Positions 53,824 to 64,000 of a stretch of DNA of 64,000 bases are shown in pieces. The notes under the pieces are model-generated. The model did no database searches. It had not been told where the DNA came from and was given only the letters and a program-made list of their open reading frames with translations. Location: positions 482,367 to 546,366 of the forward strand of contig NMRA01000140.1 in assembly GCA_002633005.1 (NCBI GenBank). The letters run 5' to 3'. Made by a program: the position numbers and the translations under genes. This stretch comes from Phoronis australis. Lineage: Eukaryota; Phoronida; Phoronidae. Position 1 is the first letter of the stretch. Every line of letters begins with the position of its first letter.

Positions 53824-55167
53824 ACCCAACTGGATGACTGAAAACTTTCATAGTAAATCTTGGCAAAAGTCGTAGCCATAGATAACCCGTATTGTAGGCA
53901 CACAATTGCACACTTGCCCTGGTTGAAAATTGGGAAAGTGCTGTGATTTGAAATAAGACTACGATGGAAATTACATTTACTAACTGGTAATGTCCAACTA
54001 AGAGAGCTCAAATGTACTATTTATTAAAATGCAAAAAAGTGACGCGAATGTGTTTCTTTTAAATTATCAATTGCACATATACGTGCCATGTTTTGGTGGA
54101 AGAGTTGGAAAGAAAAGATACCACCAGGTGCAGTTGTGTTAAACCATAAACTTCTAAATCTTTTTTAGAAAATTTTCTTCATAGTAGTAATTACAGTTAT
54201 TGTAACTCTTTGATTTCTAATTGTCAGTTGATAGCTTACCCATCAGGAGATATGAAATAAATTAAACAAAACCTAACCACACTCAAACAACACTAAATGA
54301 AAACCCATTTCAAGTGCCTAAGTATGAACATCGGGTACAAATCAACTTTCCATTCTTGAATCTTACTTAATAGCACTCCGTATCACCAACGTGAATTGAA
54401 ACAACACGAAATTGATGAGTGGTCTTCAAATTACATCACAGATGACATAGTGTGCAAAAAGATTCCATGTATGATGGATACCTATAGACTATTCCATTCG
54501 CCCTCGGCGGTAAAGTTACCTACCCTTTCGCTAGTGCTGAACACCTCTGGCATGTTCTCAGTAGCTCAATGGAGATGAGCTGGGTAATCACAGAATGGCA
54601 ACATAAGAATGGCAGCCTGCTTTGAATGGTTCATAGAAAGATCAATAATGTGATTGGAAACTTTTGTTTGTGTTTTACAAAATAACAACGAATGCCCACC
54701 ACTTGACCACATCTAATTAATATATTAACCATATTTGTCAGCAAGCACTATCCGATGACAATCAAGCACATGACCATGGTACTTGAACACAACAGTTGCA
54801 ATAAAACAATATTTTAACTGAAGATCACTGCTAAGTGAGGCTATTCTGTGATCAGACCACTCTGTGTCCTGTGCACTAGGTATAAATACAGTGATTTTCA
54901 TAAATGAAATCCATTGCTAAATGATATTTTTCATAACTAACTTTTTTACATAAGATGGCAATTGGGTGCTCAAATTAAGCTATTGCATTTAACAGGCTCA
55001 GACTAATGGTTTATACTGCTGCCAAAGCAACCCGCCATTGATTAAAAGTAACAACAGTTCGCTCTTGATGAACTTCCGCATATTCCATACATTTGTCAAA
55101 GTTACGTTCAAATTAAAGTGAAATGAGAATTAACTGTTACAGTAATACAATGGAGAATAAGTTGAAA
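53824..55167. other. Intergenic between TCP11L1 and ANO7-like, nothing recognised
   Basis: AT-rich, no supported gene. It lies downstream of both convergent genes. Confidence 0.5.
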
Positions 55168-55210
55168 ACCTGCTTTAGGCCCAGTCACACTGACTGGGCC
55201 TAAAGCAGGT
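55168..55210. repeat. 43 bp perfect hairpin (20 bp arms, 3 nt loop)
   Basis: ACCTGCTTTAGGCCCAGTCA, loop CAC, then the exact reverse complement. It lies 320 bp past the anoctamin stop codon, in its likely 3' UTR or just beyond it. Confidence 0.92.
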
Positions 55211-55530
55211 GACTTAAAGAACTAATAATCTGAGTAAGAATGCTGTGGACGGTGTCACAATCGAGGAGTATTTTAGGCCAAAGTTGCCTGCTTCCATTCG
55301 TAACAAGGGCCCTTTTTGAATTTTTGTTGACTTTGACGAGAACATCAACGTCATGAGATATCTACAGTACGCTACAAGCACTTACGAACATTTTCAAATT
55401 GGTTGTGCAGCAGAACCAAGTTACACTGTGAGAAATGTAGTTACTAAGTTGAAACAGACACACCATCTCCTCCACCACAAGATGGCGCATGTGGCGCCGG
55501 CCCAGCCCTCGCTAGTCAACAACTACAGGT

Positions 55531-58500
55531 CTAGGGCACGGTCAATTTGACAGCACCATCAGCATCGTCATCGTCTTCAATACCACGCGCCAACTGGAAG
55601 AACACAGACAAAGGTAACATCATGCAATGTTGTTACGCTTGAACAGCTGTTTTTGTTTCCAAGTTTAATTGTACTCAACCAGGCCACATGTAGATGGGGG
55701 GTGGGGGGGGGGGTTGCTAACCACATCCTTCATGACAAGTACCAGACAAAAGAGGTCCCCTGACCAGTGAAGCTGGTTGAGTTCACTCCGTTGTAACCAT
55801 GACACAACAGGACACACCACACACACACACACACACACACACATGCACACCAATACATATGCACCATTAGGCACCAAACACATTATATTTCCATTATTCT
55901 AAAATATAGTGCCGAAGTAATAACACAAACTACTGCTTCCCCACAAAGCTGTAACGATGAGTCATTCTAGCTGCTCTGATGGTGAAGTGAGCTTATACTT
56001 TGTCACCAAGATGGGGAATACCTGGGGTAATGTCTGGTTGTACAGACCAAGTGAAAGTACTGAATGGAGTAATGTTGCTGTAGGCTATACTCAAGATGCC
56101 TCGAGGAAATGGTCAATATTTGTTTTTCATTTGACCACTTAATATGCTTATTTCTCTGATTTCTTATTACAATTAGATTGGTATATTTCTCCTGCTCTAG
56201 CCATCATCACTCACTCACTTTGTTTACTTGGTCAAACAAGTTCGTAGATTCTGCATCCTGTGATTGGTAAGTTTTTTCACAAACGGCAACAACTATCGTG
56301 GAGATGGCTTAAAAATATTTCATGGCTATCAAGGTAAAATCAGTTAAAACAAATGTCACCATATAGTGTTTTAGTCAGTTAGGGGACAGTTAAGTGTCAA
56401 TGGCCGTATAGCACATACAAGCAAACACATATGCAGAAAATAAATTATGAGTTGTTACTGAACTTACTTGGGATGAAAGGACAACATCTCGCCAAGACTG
56501 CTGGTTTTTTCAAGCCAGTGCGACCACTGGTGGATTCGGTCGAACTTGAGAAAATTGACGGGAAACTTTAGTAGGGACAACATTTTGACTAAAGTTTCCC
56601 ACCGATTTTCTCAACTCTGACCGAATCCACCAGAGGTTGCACAGGCTTGAAAAAGCCAGCAGATGCTGGCGAAATATTGCCCTTTCATCTCAAGTAAGTT
56701 CAGTAACGACACTTATAATTTTCTGCATATTACACTCATACTGAATGAGTCATAACATACATCGATTTACAAGCAAACACACTTTCTCATTCATAACTAG
56801 TTGCAACAGGGTATATTCATACAGTCACTACGTACATCACTGTAACTTACCAACATGACAGTCTCTGTGTCGGCCAGAGCCTGTTTAGCCAGGTATCTCT
56901 CACGTTTGATCTTAAGCTCCAGAGACTCGGGAACGTCCGGCACAAGTACATCAATGAGGCGACAAATGAAGAACACAACATGCTAAAACAAGACACAAAC
57001 ACAGTTACGGTAAAATCTCATAAATTTCAAACAAAGATAATTATGAAAAATACCTGTTTATCATTTTTCAAACGCTTCTAACATTGTTGGGAACGCCAAC
57101 AATTTTTCAAAACTTTATCTGGTGGCAGTCATGGTACAAATCTTGAGCTTGGAAAAGCATTTGTGCCACATGATAAAATAAAAAAATCAGAAAGTGAGTG
57201 CTTTGCGAGTTTGCTCGAGATCTTACTAGCACATCCTAGTAAAGTGGCGGCCACTGATGTGTTTGGTCGGTGAGGTTGGAATGTTGAATTATGGGATAGA
57301 ATTAGAATTCACCGTTTCTGTTAGATAAGATTTCTTACTGCAAATGTTTTGCATGTATGGAATGCCTGCCATACCAGTTAGGGGTTGTGACTACAGCATA
57401 ATAAAGCCAGAATATAATACCAGCGTTTACTGCAGATAGGCACATCTTTACTATATACCCAACGGATGCATACAAAGTGAATTTTCCACAGATAGCCCCA
57501 GGGCGTAAAAGCTGCATGGTTTAACCCTAAAACTTTCCCCGCTGTTTCACAGGAAATGGACACCACACCTGTAAATTTTAAACAATAAACTACCACAATC
57601 ACCCATCTACAATGATGCGTAATAACTGTTGGTTTCAATTTGCGCGGCAGTTACAGTATTAATACACCTGAGTGTATATTCATCACTTCCTAATAAACTT
57701 GGATTTGACTTTTGGTTCCTATACCTACATTTTCTGAATGTGCAACCCTGACTTCTCAGCAGAAAACTGCGGTACACACAAATTCACACCAACTATTACA
57801 GAGTAAAGAATTATGTTCACTACCGATTTCAATAAATCTACAATTAGTTTTAAAAAATACTAAATTTTAAAAACGTGAGCTCGTGAAAATTTAGGGTGGA
57901 AGCAAACTCGGAATTTCATGCATTTAACTGAGCATCGTACCTCAAAACAAATAACAAATGCAAGTCTGAGTGCAAGTAAATGCCAGTAGAATAGGGTCAG
58001 GTTGCCCTCTTTGTCTCGGAAATCTTGATACCTGGAAAACGAACAATAATACAATACACCTCTTAGTAAACAATAATACAATACACCTCTTAGTAAACCA
58101 GAATAAAGAAATAAATTCATCTCAAAATTGACTTTCATATTTACAAGGCAAAATATTTACAAGGCATTTCGATGGCTTGGGCTTGGACACAGAGTGTAAA
58201 ATATCCTTTCAATAGAATGCCTGTGAAAATTTAGGGCAAAACCTAAAAATGTGTTTACTTCCAGTAATCTATTCAATTGTTGTATTAACATTTTATTTTT
58301 TTTGTAAAATAATCTCTTGATCTTAAAATCACGTCAATATTGTCATTTAACTACTCCTAAAATCTGTTACTTGGAGGGATATCCAATACGCACTCAATAT
58401 GAAACTCATACATAGCCAAATAGGAAGTGACTTGGAACCATGGTGAGACTTGGCACAGTGACAAAATGAGTGGGGCTGCTGGTGCGTAAGTGAAAAGTGA

Positions 58501-61500
58501 AACCTAAAATAAGTTAAATGGGTACGTTCCAAAATTAGTTTTAGTACGCCCCATGCCCCTAACACAGTACACCCACTTGTTTACTGTGTCCCCTTCAAGG
58601 GTTGTTATTTGCCTCTATCTTAGCACCTGGTCTCCCACAACTTACCTGCACTCATGTGTCAGTGTGCCCGGCGGTGAGTAGGCCAGTGTAAAGTTGGTAT
58701 AACCCACGAGATTCCAGTTAAACTGGTACTGATATAACAGCCGAGGAAGGAATTCCGACGTGAACGCAATCAGGAACGCCTGAAAAAGCAGGGCAAAATA
58801 AGGGCAAGTTCTTTCAGAGGTATTAAGTCCAGTCTTGGCCAAGACGGTTGGAACTAACATTTTAATTGGCACAAACTTCATCAATGTGCTTGTGAATGTG
58901 CTTGTTAAGTATTCAGAACATGAAAAAGTCAAACTTAAACATCAGTTACAACCTTCTCAGCTGACTGGACCAACAATTCATTAAGAGTTATTACAGACAA
59001 CAAACTGAGTTGCCTTACTTGATGATATAAACTTCACATACTGCTGTATTGTAACGCCCAGTGACATCTATTGTAAAATACTACTTACTACCTAGTGGCA
59101 GTACTAACATTGTCTACATACTGTGAACCATCTCTATATAAAATGAAAGCAATGCCTGTTAATTGGAAATAAACCAGTGACATGCTCCGCAGAAACTTTC
59201 CAAAGCCAGAAAAATATTAGTTAATAAATTAAGAAATTTACCAGCAAGAGCAAAATGCTGCACATATGTATATTATACTAAACAGACACCAAAAACAAGT
59301 CAGACTTTAATTGAAGAGTAAAGCATAATCCAAATAAGAAGTCACTCTCATCTCCACTCACATTACTGATGACCGCCAGTTGAGCGAGCGAGTCCAAAAT
59401 GGAAAACCACACACCAATATCTTGAGCCCTGTCAGCCACTGGTCGCCTCGTCTCTGTTACAAATTTTGATGAGTCTAATCGAATCTCAATCCAGTTGTTT
59501 AGTAGGGCAAAAAATGGGGCCAGTGGAAAAGCAGCCACAAAAATGGTGATGAAGCCGAACTGAAGCACTGAAATGAACAATTACAAAAATTTATCAAAAG
59601 TTATATTAACTAAAGATTATCTCCAATCTTATTTATTGGCCTCCATTCTAACTCGTATATCAAAAAAACTAAGCTGTGTCAACTAGTAAAAGTATTTATT
59701 TTCTGAAAGAAAAAAGACCAAGGAATATAAAATATGTTTTGTATTCCATTTTTGTGAAAACTTTCACTTGAAAACTTCACCAGTTACCTCAAAAACGGTG
59801 TTAGGAATTTTCAATTAGTCTTTTCGTTTGGTTTCTATGACAAATCAAATTGCAAAACATAAGGAATTTTTGTAAAAAAATGGAAGTCGTCATCATCTCT
59901 GTTACATTACGCTAAAACTAGGCCTTTTTATCTAAAATCCTAACAGCGTTTTTCAGACTGACAAATAAATATTAAGTTTGGAAAGTTTCAGCGAATTCCA
60001 CCAGGTCGTTTTCGAAAACTCGTGTTCCTAAGTTTTAAATTCGATTTGCTGACGCTGAGAAAACTGGGACAAGTGAAAATCTCAAAGTCTTCGGTTAATT
60101 ATTCGGTGAAAACTCGTTTTCGGTAAATATAACCTCTCCCAAAGGTGGTTCTGCTAAACCTTTTTTCTCACTTCACTGTATATAATTTTATTTTGTATTT
60201 GAAGTTCCCTGAGAATGATAATAAGGTATTTTGCTAGAGACGTGAAATATTGTAAAACCAGTTTTTGTTAATAAGGTTTGGGATATCCTTAAGCGCTACA
60301 TCTGCAGACCTATGGCTTCAAAGATAAAATAATTGCGGAGTGGTATATTAAGCCAAAAACTATGAGCTTCATTCTGACCACGGTATAACAATTTTTCAAT
60401 TCATAGAAAACAGTCTTGTTTAGAACTCGATATATTTTAAGACTCAATTTTTTGCAAAGATTCCAAATTAAGTCAAAATATTCAACTTGCCACAGTGTGA
60501 AAAGGTCTTAAAACTTATTAACTAGTCGGTGCTTATTATAGATTAATTCTTTGTTTAGTCAACATTTGAGGCATTTATTAGTCAGATTTAATCAGAAGTT
60601 ATTGCACGAGTACCATTTCTATAACTTGGAGTATTTGTTACACACAAAATGTTTATTACAACCTCAGTTCAAACAGCCACACTTGGTTCTAGTTTCTCAC
60701 TGTTCCTTAAAATGTCATGAAGAGAGATGAAGACATTTTTCAAGTGGCTTTGTATTTATTTGGCATACTTTTTGGCCGTCACATTCCAGCCTCATTCTCT
60801 ATGGTTAGCTGGATATTCATGTTTAATCCTTGTTCAACCTAGCAAGAATTGCACTATGCCAGGGCGTCACCAACATATCTAATTAGAATTTTGCCAATAA
60901 GGCTCCAAAAAGCATAGTTAGTTCTAGTCTGTACCCTGAGCAAGCTCATGATGGACCTAAGTACAGGTGAAAATTCAAGCCAAAACCCAATTACATTTGT
61001 GAACTGAAACGCAAGTTTCAATTACCCCGTTCTCTGCCAACACAACAGATAGCCATTTGGCTCAGCTACCAACAGTCAACAGGCACCTATAGTTTTATGA
61101 CAAAATTATGTGTCATGTAGGATTACATACTAGGTGACCAAGCAGCCTAAGCAGCAGGACTGAATTCAATGGGCTATTGTGTTCTAATTAGCTAATTCCA
61201 ACCCACGGATGGTCATCATCTGACGGTCAATTTTCACCTGGACTGGGTTCCTCATGTTGAGACCTCTACTCAAACACTGACTAAAAAAAAGCAAAAAATA
61301 TGCCCGCCAGTGATTTTTCAAAATGCTGCATAAAGGCACGTGAGCAAGGGTAAGCAAGGTTTTAAAAGCCATGATTTGATTTGCCCACCAATGAATAAAA
61401 ATCCAGCATCATTTTTGCTCATCTCTGGGGATTTTCTTTTTTGAAAGAATGAGCAACTAAAAATACCTAAACAATGACACGGTTTCCAAAAACACCACAG

Positions 61501-63237
61501 ACCAGAACCATGACATGCTTTTTTGGCTTAAACCACATTTGTGACACACAAATTATCTTTTTTAATAACTCTAAATTAACGGATTAAAACGGACTTAACG
61601 GGCAAACCATAAAGACTCTATTGGCCTAATGTCATCCAATGGTAATGGTACCTTCAAGCTTCTTCCTGCTTCCAAGTATCTCAGATAGCCAGCCTCACAC
61701 CAGTAACTAGTGACATCATGTTGAGGCAGTAATTTACAACATTTCCCTACTCACCCGATGTGTACCATTATCAAAACTTATTCCTGCCTTTTGTGCCATT
61801 TGAACTGAACACCACGAACATATGCCAGAAGACTGACCGTGGGACCAAGGGATTTATGAAAACTATACAAATTCACCCCAAATACGGTATTACAACTTTA
61901 AGTGAATGTATTAGTTGCGTAAAGAAAGGCAGTTCAAAACTTTACCCATTTCCAAATATTCCTGAAATAATCCTTCATTTTCAATGAGCTCATAATCTTC
62001 CTCCCACCTGGTCTTCTCCGTTGTTTTTCTTTTACCCATCATTTTTTGATGAACCCATGTTTTTAATTTTCTGAAAATCAAAATCACAAAACAGTAATAC
62101 CCACATTCATCTTAAAGTTGCTAATCCTTGTCTTTAACAATTTTTGATAATTGGTTTTGAGTAATTCGAAATTGAAACTGGAGAAAGTTTTTACAAAGTT
62201 TCAAATTTTGTCCACAAACACGTTGAGGTCATCACATCAAATTGCCAATATTTCAGACTTTCCTGGGAAAATCAGTTGAACTCTTCTAGACTGTTGTAAG
62301 AGAATACAAGGTCATGCAGCTTCAAGGATTTTTATACACGATTCAATTCAAAGTACGACATACCAAGAATTTGGTTTAATGTCTCATTCGCCAAACTTGG
62401 GTCCACCAATTATAATGCAATACAAAAGTATCAGAATTTTTAGCAGTTCATTTACCTCTGAAGTGTGTTTACACAACAAATAAAACAAAACTAAACTTTA
62501 TTAATCTGAGGAGTAACAGAATGAAACTTAAAAGACCGCAAAAAGCAGTGTAAATAGTTCAATGAAAATAAGAGTTTTGCAAAACAATTTATTTGACTAC
62601 CTCCTCTTAGTTTCTAACACTGAGATAATTCATCATGCAATAAAGCTTAATAAGATTTGGCGACGCGTGTATTTCATGATGTGTTATAATAATTCAATCA
62701 ATAAGACAGTTGACAGACTTACGGTATAATTAACTCCTGCATGTTATTAATGATCTGTTTTCCAACCATGATTATGGCCAACTGCTGAGCCAGCTCAATC
62801 AAACAGCCACCGTTGCTGCACTGAAATGGTTAAGAATACAAAGTTAGAAGTGAAGACCACTATGGGATAGCTCAATAATTTAGGGCACAATATGGCTGAC
62901 AAGTGATGTTTTATTTTTTCACTTTTTGCCAAAGTAGGACTAAACAAATGCTATATGATTTTTAGACATCAATACCACAGCTGCTATCAGACAATGATTC
63001 TGGAAAATTGTGGCCATTCCTAACAACATTAAAAGCCCATGAAAAAGTCTAATTTTGGCAAATCTTTTTGTCCGAAATTGGTTCAATTTACAGTAGGACC
63101 AAACACCTGAGAGAGAAACACAATCACAGTGACTACAATTTCAAAAACAGTTGATTGATTTTTTAAATGAGATCAAACTCACTTGTTCATTGCGAAGACC
63201 AAATATGTGATTGTAGTTGCCTGGGTAACCAACAAAC
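55531..63237 (-). CDS. ANO7: Anoctamin-7-like (TMEM16) membrane protein, last eight coding exons, 5' end outside window
   Basis: Minus-strand exons 63183-63237, 62723-62820, 61946-62070, 59362-59567, 58646-58779, 57941-58031, 56851-56982 and 55531-55593 (stop TAG 55533-55531) join in phase to about 300 residues. They begin at [13 protein letters not shown]. All Ca2+-site residues I know for TMEM16A have counterparts: N and E of NNMQE (TM6), both E of EYLEM (TM7), and E and D of EIRLD (TM8). The regions [15 protein letters not shown] and [12 protein letters not shown] are canonical. The C-terminal [21 protein letters not shown]...[24 protein letters not shown] resembles ANO7 more than ANO1 or ANO4-6. 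The protein ends in an acidic tail EDDDDADG. Family role: Ca2+-activated lipid scramblase or chloride channel. Upstream exons lie beyond 64000. Confidence 0.92.
55818..55843 (+). repeat. (CA)n microsatellite
   Basis: Thirteen CA dinucleotides in a row inside the last ANO7 intron. Confidence 0.95.
56429..56730. repeat. 302 bp inverted repeat (hairpin) in the last ANO7 intron
   Basis: ATATGCAGAAAAT at 56429 pairs with ATTTTCTGCATAT ending at 56730. The arms continue through GTTACTGAACTTACTTG, GATGAAAGG, CAAGCC, GGATTCGGTC and GGGAAACTTTAGT, meeting near 56580. Some internal mismatches. Probably a MITE. Confidence 0.82.
58042..58095 (+). repeat. 27 bp tandem duplication
   Basis: AACAATAATACAATACACCTCTTAGTA occurs twice in a row just upstream of the acceptor of the ANO7 exon at 57941-58031. 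Confidence 0.9.
59568..61945. other. ANO7-like intron, nothing further recognised
   Basis: A 2.4 kb AT-rich intron between the exons ending LEM and starting LQFGF. No nested gene seen; open frames near 61184-61372 lack splice support. Confidence 0.55.
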
Positions 63238-64000
63238 CTGAAATAAAGTTACAGAATTGATTAAAACCTGAACAAAATTTCACATACTTACTTAACTACT
63301 ACTTGATTTTTCATAACATAAGGGTTTGCAACAGGGAACAGCTATCATTAATTGGTTTAAGCCAGAGTCAATTTTTTGCATAATGTTGCTTATAAATACA
63401 GTATATTGATTACATCATCTTAATAGATTATTACCAATGTTCCCCAGAAGGGGTAATTAAAACTTTCTTGCGGTTGTGCACATTTAAGAGAATGTGCTGA
63501 ACAAGGACGATCATACAAAGTCAAGCTTACAACGTGGCAATGTTGTTTCATGATTTGATTCTTATTTCAAAATAAATTAAACAAGAGCAACGCAGAGCAT
63601 TGAAATGCGCCCACAATTGCACCGTATACGGTATCCTTCTAGGGTTGTTTAGTGGTACCATAAAGTGGCCAGTAGAGGGCATATATGTAGTACCGGTATG
63701 TTGTACTTTGCAAAATGGAAAGGCATGGTCATTGTCTCCTCAATAGGCTAGGTTTCAAAATGTGAGTGATCTTCATAATACAAGCACATCCTATGCATCA
63801 CTTGCTTAAAGCACCACAGAAACATATAATTAAAAACAAATTTACCAACATACGAGATTAGCACAGCATTAGAATGCCAGAAACAAATTTCTACTTGGAA
63901 CTTTTCCTTCATAGTCAAGAAGTAACACAAAGTATACACCTGAAGACCTATGAAAATACAGAGGTCAATGTGAAATACTTAAATTGCCACTAGAGGCATA
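63238..64000. other. ANO7-like intron running to the window edge
   Basis: The expected upstream exon (ending in a segment like FYIAFFKGK) is not found here, so it lies beyond the edge. It contains the CTCF-like word CCAGTAGAGGGCA at 63669-63681. Confidence 0.5.

Noticed and set aside
63748-63939. 63-codon minus-strand frame as an upstream ANO7 exon
   Set aside because: Does not resemble the expected anoctamin segment and has no suitable splice borders in phase.

Overview
This is a eukaryotic, AT-rich, intron-rich metazoan genomic segment. Short coding exons with GT-AG introns lie in a sea of transposon remnants. The genes are orthologues of animal families (class I GLUT, POLR2D, a fukutin-related LicD protein, TCP11L1, anoctamin-7). 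The repeats (Penelope-like elements, LINEs, many short inverted-repeat elements) fit a marine invertebrate. A hemichordate, echinoderm, cephalochordate or lophotrochozoan would all fit; I cannot fix the species. No prokaryotic, CRISPR, rRNA or tRNA feature was seen.

Layout. 1-10147 (minus): first five coding exons of a class I glucose transporter (SLC2A). Exons 4 and 5 are present twice inside a ~2.5-3 kb direct duplication that has a lone N at its junction. 10148-10287: a 140 bp head-to-head interval, probably a shared promoter. 10288-16298 (plus): complete five-exon POLR2D (RPB4), whose first intron holds a ~1.8 kb palindromic foldback element and a 35 bp minisatellite. 16299-24417: repeats, with a 3 kb terminal-inverted-repeat (TIR) DNA transposon, a LINE relic and small MITEs. 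24418-26212 (minus): single-exon FKRP-like LicD-family gene with one 1-bp frameshift in an A run. 26727-34581: a second copy of the 3 kb transposon, split open by ~5 kb of nested Penelope, LINE and other repeats; its outer ends still carry a matching 5 bp target duplication. 34587-40554: mostly non-coding, with a promoter-like CpG/YY1 patch near 39.4 kb. 40555-51067 (plus): nine-exon TCP11L1 with a LINE 3' end in its last intron. 51068-55530: non-coding, with a Harbinger-like MITE, a 176 bp near-perfect hairpin and a 43 bp hairpin. 55531-63237 (minus): last eight coding exons of an anoctamin-7-like protein, continuing off the right edge.

The genes are ordinary housekeeping or membrane genes with no obvious joint pathway. 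The structural points of most interest are the transposon family whose split copy can be rejoined by its target-site duplication, the duplicated GLUT exon pair, the giant palindrome in POLR2D intron 1 and the frameshifted LicD gene. Exon coordinates were derived by hand from splice sites, reading phase and protein-family similarity recalled from knowledge; no alignment program was run.
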